From positions 310,001-374,000 of the forward strand of contig NZ_JAHKPH010000011.1 of assembly GCF_018860385.1 (NCBI RefSeq): a DNA stretch of 64,000 nt, in the 5' to 3' direction. Of this stretch, positions 35,724-44,733 are shown in pieces. Both the position numbers and the translations under genes were made by a program. This stretch comes from Reinekea forsetii. GTDB lineage: Bacteria; Pseudomonadota; Gammaproteobacteria; Pseudomonadales; Natronospirillaceae. The first letter of the stretch is position 1. The number at the start of each line of letters is the position of its first letter. The notes beneath the pieces were generated by a model that was not told the origin of the DNA, did no database searches, and was given only the letters and a program-made list of their open reading frames with translations.

Positions 35724-36728
35724 ATGACTCAATTGAACCAACAACATAGTAGTAGCCCGAAACCTCAGCTTTCAGGTGAGGCATCCACCCAAAAATCGCT
35801 TGAGTTGAAAGCTTCGCCTCGTTTCAGTTTCAAAACTATTCAGAATATTCAGCGCGCCTTTTTACTCGCACCGGGAGTTTTGTTATATGGCATATTTAAC
35901 TTTATTCCGTTGATGGGCTTGTTTTACATTTCTATGGTCGATTGGCCTGGTATTGGTGAAAAGAAGTTTGTTGGCCTAGATAATTTTAAAAAAATATTGG
36001 GCGAAGAGTACTATCGAGATCAATTGTTTAATGCGCTCGCTCAAAACGTCATCTTTTTTATCGTAATCATTGGTTCATTTTTGCTAATAGGTACTGGCTT
36101 GGCCATGTTACTCAGTTTTAAAACCTGGGGGCGTAAAACCTATCAAATTATTTATTTTTTGCCTTACCCAATGGCAGGGGCAGCGGTTGCTTATTTATTG
36201 GATTTATTTGTTCATCCAAGAGGGCTATTGAATGCCGCGCTGGTTAAATCGGGTGTGACAGACTTGCCGATTCCATTTTTAGGGTCAGAAGATACGGCGC
36301 TCGTTACGCTTGCGCTGTTTTATTCATGGCACCGAATGGGTTTTGCCATTATGTTGATTTTATCCGGTATTTTAGCGGTAAGAACAGACTTGTTAGAAGC
36401 CTCTATGCTAGATGGCGCGAACCGTTTTCAGTCTATTAAAAATGTGGTGCTTCCGGTGTTAGGCCCTGCCTTTATTCTTATAACGGTTATTACGATGGTC
36501 GATGTATTTAATAACGCTGATTACACCTTATTGATCATGGGACCAGAAGCCGGTCCGTTTTACTCGACAGATATTATGGGTACCTTTCTGTTCCGCTCAG
36601 CATTTGGAGCATCGGTTGCTGCCTCAGATGCAAACTTTGGCTTGGCTGCAGCGATAGGATTAGTTACTGCGTTAATGATTTTGCCTGCTGCGCTGTTTTT
36701 AGCATTGCGTAACTTACGAAATAAATAA
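35724..36728 (+). CDS. ABC sugar permease, MalF/UgpA type
   Basis: Inner-membrane subunit of 334 residues with six helices and the EAA loop ASMLDGANRFQSIKNVVLP that docks the ATPase. A hydrophilic N-terminal tail of about 45 residues precedes helix 1. I start at 35724 (AAAGAAG upstream): the alternative ATG at 35655 lies inside the terminator hairpin. It pairs with the next gene, 11 bp downstream, to form the membrane channel. Confidence 0.9.
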   Translation: MTQLNQQHSSSPKPQLSGEASTQKSLELKASPRFSFKTIQNIQRAFLLAPGVLLYGIFNFIPLMGLFYISMVDWPGIGEKKFVGLDNFKKILGEEYYRDQLFNALAQNVIFFIVIIGSFLLIGTGLAMLLSFKTWGRKTYQIIYFLPYPMAGAAVAYLLDLFVHPRGLLNAALVKSGVTDLPIPFLGSEDTALVTLALFYSWHRMGFAIMLILSGILAVRTDLLEASMLDGANRFQSIKNVVLPVLGPAFILITVITMVDVFNNADYTLLIMGPEAGPFYSTDIMGTFLFRSAFGASVAASDANFGLAAAIGLVTALMILPAALFLALRNLRNK

Positions 36729-36739
36729 TAGGCCCTCTA

Positions 36740-37582
36740 ATGGATAAAATTTTCAAACTCAGTAAAAAAGAACAATTGGTCGTTCAGTTTATAATGATAG
36801 CCTGGGCAATTGTGGTCCTTATTCCTTTTTTGTCCGCCGTTATGAATGCATTGAAACCGAACGTAGGGCAGGTGTTCCGAGATCCATTTGGGTTTCCTGA
36901 TCCGGTCACATGGGGCAATTTTGCAAAGGCTTGGGTCAATGCAAACTTCGGCCAGTACTTTGCTAATTCAGCGTTTATCGCATTGATCAGTGTGGTCATT
37001 GTTACCTTTTGTTCAAGTACAACGGCCTTTGTGTTGGCTCGAATGCCATTTAAAGGCAGTACGCTTATTTTTATTTGCTTTATGATTGGGGTTATTATTC
37101 CAATACGCTTAGCTTTAGCGCCTTTATTCGATACAGTACGTACGTTAGGGTTATTAGATTCGCTATGGGGCGTTATTTTTGTTCAAAGTGCGAGCATGAT
37201 GCCTGTCGCCGTATTTATATTGGTGAGTTTCTTTAAAACCATATCGAAAGAAATTGAAGAAGCCGCCATTATGGATGGAGCAATGCCCTTTACGGTGTAT
37301 TCCAAAATTATGCTGCCTCTTATTAGACCGGCGCTCGCTACCATTGCCTTATTAACGTTTGTGCAAGCATGGAATGAATACTTTTTACCCCTTATTTTTA
37401 TTCAATCAGAAGAGTTGTATCCATTAACATTAGGGCTAAAGCAATTTAACCAACAATATGCCATTCAATGGCACATGATGTTTGCTGGCATTTTAATTAT
37501 GATGGCGCCCACAATGATTGCTTTTGTATTGGCATCAAAGCAGTTTATTTCAGGGTTAACCCAAGGCGGTGTTAAAGAGTAG
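36740..37582 (+). CDS. ABC sugar permease, MalG/UgpE type
   Basis: 280 residues, six membrane helices, EAA loop EEAAIMDGAMPFTVYSKIML. It is the partner of the preceding permease. No ATP-binding subunit gene follows, so the importer must use an ATPase encoded elsewhere, as is known for shared MsmK/UgpC-type subunits. Confidence 0.9.
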   Translation: MDKIFKLSKKEQLVVQFIMIAWAIVVLIPFLSAVMNALKPNVGQVFRDPFGFPDPVTWGNFAKAWVNANFGQYFANSAFIALISVVIVTFCSSTTAFVLARMPFKGSTLIFICFMIGVIIPIRLALAPLFDTVRTLGLLDSLWGVIFVQSASMMPVAVFILVSFFKTISKEIEEAAIMDGAMPFTVYSKIMLPLIRPALATIALLTFVQAWNEYFLPLIFIQSEELYPLTLGLKQFNQQYAIQWHMMFAGILIMMAPTMIAFVLASKQFISGLTQGGVKE

Positions 37583-37615
37583 AGCGAGTGATTTTAGTTG
37601 ACTTAGAGTAGTCTT

Positions 37616-37641
37616 GCCCCGCATTGAGCGGGGCTTTTTTT
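37616..37641 (+). terminator. Terminator of the ABC importer operon
   Basis: Perfect stem GCCCCGC/GCGGGGC, loop ATTGA, then seven T. It separates the operon from the convergent rnb gene, whose stop is at 37645. Confidence 0.93.
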
Positions 37642-37644
37642 AAC

Positions 37645-39546
37645 TTACTCTACTAAAGCAAAGACAATTCCTTGCTCGTCTATTTTCGAGACTTTCACGG
37701 ACAGCTCATCATTTAACTTATAACTTCGGGTCTCAGATTTAAGCATCATTCGGAGCGGGTCATAACTGAATTTTTCATCGCTGCGCTTCAAATCTAAAAA
37801 GCCCATGATGCCACTGTCTATAATTTGTAGTATTAAGCCATTTGCGGTTAGATGATTTACTTGTACTTGCCAAGTTTGTTCTGGCTGTTGCTCTAACCAT
37901 TGCTGGCCTAAGCGCTTTTCAATACTATTTGAAATATTTCGAGCAATGTACCCGTTTTCATTAAAGTGCTGCACAAGATCTTCTGATACATCACCTTCTT
38001 CACCCTTTAGTTTTTGCTTAATGAGTCGATGCATTACTAGGTCTGAGTACTTCCGAATAGGAGAAGTCACCGTGCTATAGGCACTCAAACCTAATCCGTA
38101 ATGCGGTTTAGATGTGCGCTGCCATACACCACGTTCGAACCGTTTCGTCAGCAATGTCGCCAGTGGAAAATCTTCTACTCGGTGAGCCTGTTGAATGATG
38201 CGTTTAAAACCTTCAAGAGTGGTTGCATCTTCATCGGCCACCGAAGGACAGAAATCACGGAGCAACCCTTTTAACTCGGTGTGTCTATCACCTTTGAATC
38301 CTGCGTGGCTCATAAATAAACCAGGACTATTGTCAAACCAAAGCGCGGTTAAATAATTCGTTGCTATCATCGCCTCTTCGACCATGCTGCGAGCGCTGTT
38401 ACGTGATTCTTTAACAATGTCGGTGACGACCAAGTTGTCATCTACACGAATTCGATAATCTGGGCGATTCACCATAGGGTTCGCGTGTGTTTGACGCCAA
38501 TTACCCAGTGCCACAGTACAATGATTCAATTCTTCCATGAATGCATATTCATCAGGGGTGCTATTGGTGTCGACCCATTGTCTCACTTCGTCATAAGCCA
38601 GTTTTGCGTGGTTTTTCACCAAACTCGGTGTAATGGCAAGGTTTGAGGGCTCACCTGATTTGGCAATATCCATTGAAAAAACCAATGCTGGTTTGATTTC
38701 ACCTTCTTTGAGTGACATCGCGTCATTAGATAAAACAGCAGGTACCATGGGCAAAGTTACCCCGGGAAGGTAGCAACTGGTCAGTTGTCTTTTTGCTCGC
38801 TCATCCAGAATGGAAGAATCCGGTAAGTAAGCACTTGCATCGGCGATGGCGACTTTTAAGTGCCAACCATGATCTGTTTGTTGTGCAAAGAGGGCATCGT
38901 CCATGTCGAGTGTCGATTTAGAATCAATGGTGACAAACGGAATGTCCGTGGCATCGGTGTAATCTAAAGACGTTATGTCGAGTCCGTTTGCTAACGATGT
39001 TGCTTCAGCTGTCTCTTGGTCGGTAAATGTCATTGACAAGCCGTGCTCTAACAACGACATGGCATACCAGGTTCGGTTATCGTTAGCATCGCCAATGGTT
39101 TCGAGTACTTTAGCTTGCGCCTTCCCTGTTTCCCAAGGGTGTCTTGTTACTTGCGCTTTTACTATTTGTTTTGACTTAGCCTCGTTTACGTGGCTAGGGG
39201 GTACAAACAGCCAGCCTGAAAAGTTTGACTGCATGGGCTCAACACCTTGCGCTTTACCTCTGACCACAAAGGTACCCATAAATTCTTTTAAATCACTGTT
39301 CACTAATGATTCTAAAATGGCCTTAGTTTTATTATCGGCCTGCTCTTCAATAATAAATGTGACTTTATCACCTGGAAAAACTTTGCTCATTTCATCGGGC
39401 GCTAAAAAGGTTTCTGTGCCGTCTTCAGCTACAACAAAACCAAAGCTTTTACCTGTTCCTTTTACAGTTCCGGTAAATGTTTCTTTGTTTGCTTGAATTT
39501 CTGTTTTAAGAGCGTTTAATACATCGAGTGATTTTAAATCTAGCAT
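37645..39546 (-). CDS. rnb: Exoribonuclease II
   Basis: Processive 3'-5' exoribonuclease, 633 residues (E. coli RNase II 644). Domains: cold-shock-like domains (about 20-165), RNB catalytic domain with the metal aspartates D208, D214, D216 and D217 in IDSKSTLDMDDALFA, and a C-terminal S1 domain (about 555-630). Length and the lack of the long basic tail favour RNase II over RNase R. It acts in mRNA decay. It is monocistronic and divergent from a small zinc-ribbon gene. Confidence 0.9.
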   Translation of the reverse strand: MLDLKSLDVLNALKTEIQANKETFTGTVKGTGKSFGFVVAEDGTETFLAPDEMSKVFPGDKVTFIIEEQADNKTKAILESLVNSDLKEFMGTFVVRGKAQGVEPMQSNFSGWLFVPPSHVNEAKSKQIVKAQVTRHPWETGKAQAKVLETIGDANDNRTWYAMSLLEHGLSMTFTDQETAEATSLANGLDITSLDYTDATDIPFVTIDSKSTLDMDDALFAQQTDHGWHLKVAIADASAYLPDSSILDERAKRQLTSCYLPGVTLPMVPAVLSNDAMSLKEGEIKPALVFSMDIAKSGEPSNLAITPSLVKNHAKLAYDEVRQWVDTNSTPDEYAFMEELNHCTVALGNWRQTHANPMVNRPDYRIRVDDNLVVTDIVKESRNSARSMVEEAMIATNYLTALWFDNSPGLFMSHAGFKGDRHTELKGLLRDFCPSVADEDATTLEGFKRIIQQAHRVEDFPLATLLTKRFERGVWQRTSKPHYGLGLSAYSTVTSPIRKYSDLVMHRLIKQKLKGEEGDVSEDLVQHFNENGYIARNISNSIEKRLGQQWLEQQPEQTWQVQVNHLTANGLILQIIDSGIMGFLDLKRSDEKFSYDPLRMMLKSETRSYKLNDELSVKVSKIDEQGIVFALVE

Positions 39547-39657
39547 GAGTCTCAGTGATAAATAACGATTTAGACTGCAAGTATATAGGCTGTCGTTGGG
39601 ATTCCCACTGTTTTTAGCGCTTGCTTAGGGTCTAATTTAAGGTGATTAGGAGTTTAT

Positions 39658-39852
39658 ATGGGTAATGTACAGTCGTTGGCTGCATTTAAGAAGGCTAAAA
39701 CTAAGGCCAAGGCGGCAGGCGTCACTTTATGTAAAAACGGCCACCATAAGTGGTCAGTAGAAAAAGAAACAACGTTCGACAGCAAGCAGGGTAAATTGGT
39801 CAGTCGATTTCGTTGTGTGCGTTGCAATAAAACCAAAGTGAGTTCGATTTAA
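39658..39852 (+). CDS. Small basic zinc-ribbon-like protein
   Basis: 64 residues, very basic N-terminus (MGNVQSLAAFKKAKTKAKAA). Two cysteine/histidine clusters, TLCKNGHHKW and FRCVRCNK, could hold one zinc ion. I recognise it as a conserved small hypothetical protein of gammaproteobacteria but know no function; nucleic-acid binding is a guess from charge. TTAGGAG precedes the ATG. Confidence 0.75.
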   Translation: MGNVQSLAAFKKAKTKAKAAGVTLCKNGHHKWSVEKETTFDSKQGKLVSRFRCVRCNKTKVSSI

Positions 39853-39873
39853 TTTATCGAGCTAATATAAACA

Positions 39874-40956
39874 TTAAGGCGCTTCTGAGCTATTTGGTTC
39901 ATCTGACCAGCGCTCTAAATTGCCTAAAAATGTACGCGCACGCTCTAAGTTTTGCGCGATTGTATTGTTACCTGGTGCCAACCTTTGTGCTTGCTCCCAA
40001 CTCTCTATAGCCTCGGCAATCAGCCCTGAGTTATACAGCTTGTTGCCTCGTTGAGTTAACGCTTTTACCCGTTGTAGTTTTAACAGTTCAAACTTATCTT
40101 TGTACGTTTTAGTTTCTTCAAACCCAAGCGCGCTCATTTCGTTAATGATTCGTTCTGCGCCTAAGTAGTCATCGTGTTCAATTCGGTTTTTGTAGCTTTG
40201 CACTAACTCTGGCCACTGATCATCTATCTTTTTTACGTTGCTGTTTCGTGCTTCTCGGCGCTGTTGTTGTTCAAACGCTAACACTTCGGACAGAAGGTCT
40301 TCACTTAAGCTATTGGGCGCGGTTTGTATGGATAAAGTTAATGCTTCTCGCGCTTGAACCGCTTGTTTATCTTGCCAATACCGGGCACCTAAGACATAGA
40401 GCTCGCGTGAGGTTTGCTTAGCCTGGCTATTAAAGTTGTTGTAAGTGGTAGAAGCAAAAAAGCGAGAATTTGCATTGTAGAGCATAGACTCTTGGTGAGG
40501 CCTGGCGGTAATGATGTATTTTGCTTTCGCTATTAAAATGGCGGCCTTGTCCATCTCAACTCGCGCTAACCTCTTATCATCATAATAACGGCGCTGTTCA
40601 ATTAATTCAGGTGCACTGGGTAGTCGTTGTAAGGCTTGGTCTATTAGATTAGTCGCTCCAACCCAATCTTGCGTAGCCGATAAGCCATCGGCATCGTTCA
40701 GTACTTTTTTGATAAAGGCTGAACGTTCTTTTTCTAATGTAGAGGTTAGGGCGTTCAGTTGTTGATAGTTTGGGTGATCAGGCTCGAGCTTCGATATAGT
40801 TTCTAGTGCAATGTCATATTGATCGTTCTCTCGCCATAAATCTACTTGCCCAGCGAGTCCTGCTTGCTGGGCATAAAAGCTTGCACAGCTGCTAAAACTT
40901 ATAAGTGTTAGTAGGAATAAAGCGTTTAAATAGTTATTTTTCATCATTTGATTCAA
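39874..40956 (-). CDS. TPR-containing probable lipoprotein
   Basis: 360 residues. A hydrophobic segment (10-24) ends in FSSC, a weak lipobox, so it may be a lipoprotein or simply exported. The remainder is helical; residues about 290-345 (ALTQRGNKLYNSGLIAEAIE and following) form recognisable TPR units. It starts within the end of the cyclase gene (23-bp overlap; a methionine at residue 4 or 5 is also possible), which implies coupled translation and perhaps a joint function with the cyclase. Confidence 0.7.
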   Translation of the reverse strand: MNQMMKNNYLNALFLLTLISFSSCASFYAQQAGLAGQVDLWRENDQYDIALETISKLEPDHPNYQQLNALTSTLEKERSAFIKKVLNDADGLSATQDWVGATNLIDQALQRLPSAPELIEQRRYYDDKRLARVEMDKAAILIAKAKYIITARPHQESMLYNANSRFFASTTYNNFNSQAKQTSRELYVLGARYWQDKQAVQAREALTLSIQTAPNSLSEDLLSEVLAFEQQQRREARNSNVKKIDDQWPELVQSYKNRIEHDDYLGAERIINEMSALGFEETKTYKDKFELLKLQRVKALTQRGNKLYNSGLIAEAIESWEQAQRLAPGNNTIAQNLERARTFLGNLERWSDEPNSSEAP

Positions 40957-42337
40957 TTTGGTCGATAACTAAAGTATCAATGGCGTTCGTAAAACCTTTT
41001 ACTTGAACTTGCTGCGTTTGATGCGTGCTAATGCCAAAGCCATTCTGATTTGCTCTAACCGACTCAATAAAAGCTCGGTCAGTTAATATTTGGCCACAAG
41101 GTGCTTTGTCGCATAATCGCGCCGCTAAATTCGCGGCATCTCCAACTACAGAGTAGTTTAGTCGTTCTGGAGAGCCCAGCAAGCCGGCTAACACCTCACC
41201 AGAGGCTAATCCTATCCTGATATCGAGCCAAGGTAGTTTTTCTTGTTGCCGTTGTTTATTTAAAATCGCGATGTCATCCCTAATTTGCACAGCACAGTTA
41301 AGCGCGTGTTGACGGTGTTGAGGATCATAAGAAGGGCAGCCAAATACCAACATGGCGCAATCTCCAATGAATTTATCTACGTTACCTTGATGAGCGTGGC
41401 AGGTATTGGCAAATTCGGTGAAATAAAAATTGAGCACATCGGCAATAACTTCAGGGCTGTGGTTGTTACTGAAGTTTGTATAGCCAACCAAGTCGACAAA
41501 AATAATACTGGCCTCAACCCGCTCCCCCTGTAGGGTAAAATCTTCATCCTCTCGAGACATGTAGTTTTCAGCGACAGAAGATGAAACAAAGCGAGAGATG
41601 TTTTTTTCGAGCGTCAACTTTTGTTCAAGGCCATCGGCCATATTGTTAAAAGCCGATTTTACGGCTGTAAATTCTCCTGAATAATCACCTCGCATACGAA
41701 AACTTAGCCGACCAGAGGCAATGGCTTCGGATGCACTGATGATTTCTAAAATGGGTTTACTTAGGTTGCGGCTAATGCGAACAGCCAAAAGCATGATGGA
41801 GAGCACCATCAGTGCCACTAGCGTTAACCCTGAACTGACAATAAAGCGTTGGTTTTCAATTAGCTGGCTTTTATCTAAACCAATCCAAGCCACTCCGCCG
41901 GTTACGCCGTTGAAAACAATCGGCTGATAAAACCAGCCAATGTTATTTTCATCGAGTGCGAACCCGCTTTCTTGCGTATTCATTCTATCGTAGAGCCAAT
42001 GATTGGGTGGTTGAATGCCCGAACCCGTCACAATTTCTTGATCTTTGTTGACGATGACTGTGGAAAGGACATCGGTTTGTTCACTGATATTTTTAACCAG
42101 TTGCCCGAGCTTAAGCTCATCTTTAACAAACACAAGTTCAATAGCGTTGGTGGCCAATTGGTTTACTAAAGTGGTGCCCATCACATTGAACTGCTCTTCC
42201 ATTAAAGAAAACTGACGATAAACCATCGGGTAACCCAAAATACCTGCACTGAGCAGAATCATGCTGATCATCGATAAAGCCAATTTTTGCGCGAACGTCA
42301 GTGTGAACACATTTAAATCTCGTAAGGAATGCCCCAA
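40934..42337 (-). CDS. Membrane-bound class III adenylate/guanylate cyclase with HAMP
   Basis: 467 residues: membrane helix (about 17-38), periplasmic sensor region (40-165), second helix (168-188), HAMP (190-245), cyclase domain (265-450). Catalytic residues are present: metal ligands D282 (FVDLVGYTNFS) and D326 (GDCAMLVFG), K322, and D400, N403 and R407 in VVGDAANLAARL. It should therefore be active, making cAMP more likely than cGMP. The signal sensed is unknown. The coupled TPR lipoprotein may be part of the sensor. Confidence 0.88.
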   Translation of the reverse strand: MGHSLRDLNVFTLTFAQKLALSMISMILLSAGILGYPMVYRQFSLMEEQFNVMGTTLVNQLATNAIELVFVKDELKLGQLVKNISEQTDVLSTVIVNKDQEIVTGSGIQPPNHWLYDRMNTQESGFALDENNIGWFYQPIVFNGVTGGVAWIGLDKSQLIENQRFIVSSGLTLVALMVLSIMLLAVRISRNLSKPILEIISASEAIASGRLSFRMRGDYSGEFTAVKSAFNNMADGLEQKLTLEKNISRFVSSSVAENYMSREDEDFTLQGERVEASIIFVDLVGYTNFSNNHSPEVIADVLNFYFTEFANTCHAHQGNVDKFIGDCAMLVFGCPSYDPQHRQHALNCAVQIRDDIAILNKQRQQEKLPWLDIRIGLASGEVLAGLLGSPERLNYSVVGDAANLAARLCDKAPCGQILTDRAFIESVRANQNGFGISTHQTQQVQVKGFTNAIDTLVIDQIESNDEK

Positions 42338-42463
42338 TATTAAAGGACTTTAATGAAAATTACTCAAGGTAGCCTAGTTGAAATAGAATTTTATGCGCTG
42401 GTTCACGCTTTATAGGTTTTTTTGACTTGTTTTATGGCTTATGAGAAGCCTAAAATACAGGTT

Positions 42464-42793
42464 ATGGCCAATATAGAACTTATTCTCCCCTACCTTTTAG
42501 CCATACAATGGATTGTCGCTTGCTTATTTGTTCCAATTTTATGTTGGTACGAAGGTTTAAGTACGTCTAAGTTTTGTGTAACTTGTGCCGTCATTTCAGG
42601 CTATGGTGTGCAGTTTGGATTTTATAAGTTGATGGATGGTGCTGGCTTTAGTGATGCAACACTCATTATGTTCAGTGCGATGGCGGCTTATATTTGGATT
42701 CACTATTTGGTGCGTGCATGGCCTGATAAAAAAGAAAGCACCAACGCAACGACACCTACCGTTACAGAAGACAATACCGCTCCTGCCAATTAA
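42464..42793 (+). CDS. Small membrane protein, unknown function
   Basis: About 109 residues with three membrane helices (about 5-27, 35-57 and 62-80) and a hydrophilic Thr/Asn-rich tail. I do not recognise a family. I prefer the ATG at 42464 (CAGG just upstream); starts at 42422 and 42434 add a short hydrophilic stretch. It converges with the Trm112 gene. Confidence 0.55.
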   Translation: MANIELILPYLLAIQWIVACLFVPILCWYEGLSTSKFCVTCAVISGYGVQFGFYKLMDGAGFSDATLIMFSAMAAYIWIHYLVRAWPDKKESTNATTPTVTEDNTAPAN

Positions 42794-42825
42794 GCTATTT
42801 CAAATATTTAGCCTAAGTTTTTAAC

Positions 42826-43032
42826 TTAAGCTTTTTTACTGTGCCAAAATTCAAATTCATCTTGGCTTAATGCGCGAGCTTCATCTTCTAACATCACCGG
42901 TATGCCATCACGTACAGGGTAAGCCAGTTTAGCCGCCGTAGAGACTAACTCTTCCTTTTCATTGTCAATTTGTAGCGGTGCTTTTGTGACCGGACAAACT
43001 AAAATCGTTAACAAGTGTTTATCGATGAGCAT
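42826..43032 (-). CDS. Trm112 family protein
   Basis: About 68 residues with the Trm112 pattern [11 protein letters not shown] at the front and [13 protein letters not shown] near the end, the bacterial YcaR type with a reduced zinc site. Eukaryotic homologues activate methyltransferases; the bacterial role is not established. The start lies inside the end of yidD (ATG at 43032, or 43038), so translation is coupled. Confidence 0.88.
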   Translation of the reverse strand: MLIDKHLLTILVCPVTKAPLQIDNEKEELVSTAAKLAYPVRDGIPVMLEDEARALSQDEFEFWHSKKA

Positions 43033-43276
43033 GGTCATCTTCCTCAGAGTCTAAATTAAGTGGAACGCCAGGCACGGGGTCAAACCCTCCCTTGGCTCCA
43101 GGATGGCAGCGGCCAATACGCTTTAATGCCAGCCAGCCGCCTTTCAATGCGCCGTAATTTTTTAATGCAATTAACGCATACTCAGAACAGGTTGGGTAAT
43201 ATCGGCAACGTGGTCCAAGCATTGGGCTGATCACCCCGCGGTAAAAATAGACTAGAGCGATCAGCGGCCATTTCAT
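43019..43276 (-). CDS. yidD: Membrane protein insertion efficiency factor YidD
   Basis: 85 residues with the family signature [18 protein letters not shown] and the following [22 protein letters not shown]. An amphipathic N-terminus attaches it to the inner membrane, where it assists YidC. In most genomes it neighbours rnpA and yidC; here it is between cysS and a Trm112 gene, 3 bp after cysS. Overlaps the next gene. Confidence 0.95.
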   Translation of the reverse strand: MKWPLIALVYFYRGVISPMLGPRCRYYPTCSEYALIALKNYGALKGGWLALKRIGRCHPGAKGGFDPVPGVPLNLDSEEDDHAHR

Positions 43277-43279
43277 GCG

Positions 43280-44665
43280 TTAAGCTTCTCGTACCCATTG
43301 GGTGCCTTCGCGCGTGTCTTTAATTTGAATACCCGCATTGGCAAGTTCATCTCGTATAGCATCGGCTCGGGCAAAGTCTTTTGCTTTTTTTGCTTCGACG
43401 CGTTGCGCAATTAATGCTTCAACTTCTTCTGCAGGCATGCCGTCGGCGGCATTTCCTTGAAACCAATCGGTTGCGCTGAGCTGCCCAATATTTAAGACGT
43501 CAGTGACTGCAAATATTTCGCCCTTCAATTCAGCCTTTTCAAGATTGTCTTCTGTTTTGAAAAAGCGATTGGTTAAGTCGTGCAAAGACGCAATCACTTT
43601 GGGCGTGTTTAAGTCGTCTAGCAATGCACTAATGGCAGGCAAATCATTTAAATTGCTCGGTGCAACAGCGTCAATATTGGCGGCATCTCGCTTAATGGTA
43701 TACAAACGGTCGAGAAGCAGCTTGCTTTGATGCAATAATTGAGCGGACCAATTCATGTTTGAACGATAGTGTGCAGAAAGCAGTGCTAAGCGAACTAACT
43801 CTGGTGGTTGCTCAGCAAGCATGTCTCTCAACACAATAAAATTGCCCAAAGACTTTGACATTTTCTCGCCTTCGATATCGAGCATGGCGTTATGGACCCA
43901 ATACTTCGCGTAGCCATGGCTTTCATCGGTGCAGCACACGCCTTGAGCCAATTCGTTTTCGTGATGCGGGAATAATAGATCAGTGCCGCCGCCATGAATG
44001 TCGATGGTATCGCCAAATAAGGCTTGGATCATGGCCGTACATTCGATGTGCCAACCTGGCCGGCCTCTTCCCCATGGGCTTTCCCAACCGGGTTGATCTT
44101 CATTCGACGGCTTCCAAAGTACGAAATCCATTGGGTTTTTCTTATAGGAAGCCACTTCAACTCGAGCGCCAGCAATCATATCTTCGGTATTACGTTTAGA
44201 AAGTTTGCCGTAATCGGGCATCGAGTCGACAGAGAATAACGCGTGACCATCAGATGCATAGGCATGACCGCGTTCAATTAACTTTTCAATGGTCGCAATG
44301 ATGGGTTCAATATGACCGGTGGCTTTTGGCGCATGGGTTGGCTCTAAATTGCCAAGTTTCGCCATGTCGTCGTTATAAGCCTGAATGTATTTATCGGTAA
44401 TGACAGAAATATCTACGCCTTGTTCACTGGCAGCGGTATTAATTTTGTCGTCGACATCGGTAAAGTTACGCGCGTAGCTCACCTTTGGGTACAGCAATGA
44501 GAGTGTTCTAAACAACAAGTCATACACCAGCGCTGAACGGCCATTACCAATGTGAATATAATTGTAAACCGTAGGCCCACACACATACATGGTGACGTGG
44601 TTTGGGTCTTGTGGGGTAAAGGGCTCTTTTTTGCCGGTTAGGCTATTGTGCAATACCAAGGACAT
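43280..44665 (-). CDS. cysS: Cysteine-tRNA ligase
   Basis: Class I synthetase of 461 residues, exactly the E. coli length with the start at 44665. Motifs: zinc cysteine in YVCGPTVYN, HIGH-like NYIHIGNGRS, GWHIECTAM and PHHENELAQ (zinc), and KMSKS in GEKMSKSLGN. The ATG at 44683 would add six residues without a ribosome site, whereas ACGGAA precedes 44665. Followed directly by yidD. Confidence 0.96.
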   Translation of the reverse strand: MSLVLHNSLTGKKEPFTPQDPNHVTMYVCGPTVYNYIHIGNGRSALVYDLLFRTLSLLYPKVSYARNFTDVDDKINTAASEQGVDISVITDKYIQAYNDDMAKLGNLEPTHAPKATGHIEPIIATIEKLIERGHAYASDGHALFSVDSMPDYGKLSKRNTEDMIAGARVEVASYKKNPMDFVLWKPSNEDQPGWESPWGRGRPGWHIECTAMIQALFGDTIDIHGGGTDLLFPHHENELAQGVCCTDESHGYAKYWVHNAMLDIEGEKMSKSLGNFIVLRDMLAEQPPELVRLALLSAHYRSNMNWSAQLLHQSKLLLDRLYTIKRDAANIDAVAPSNLNDLPAISALLDDLNTPKVIASLHDLTNRFFKTEDNLEKAELKGEIFAVTDVLNIGQLSATDWFQGNAADGMPAEEVEALIAQRVEAKKAKDFARADAIRDELANAGIQIKDTREGTQWVREA

Positions 44666-44733
44666 GCGCGTTCCGTTTGTCATGTGACTGATTAAGTTAA
44701 GTCGGCCATTGTATAATAGTTAGGGCGGTATTT

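Noticed and set aside
44666..44733. Promoter of cysS with TATTATACAAT on the minus strand
   Set aside because: A -10-like sequence exists but no -35 at a suitable distance; evidence too weak to list.
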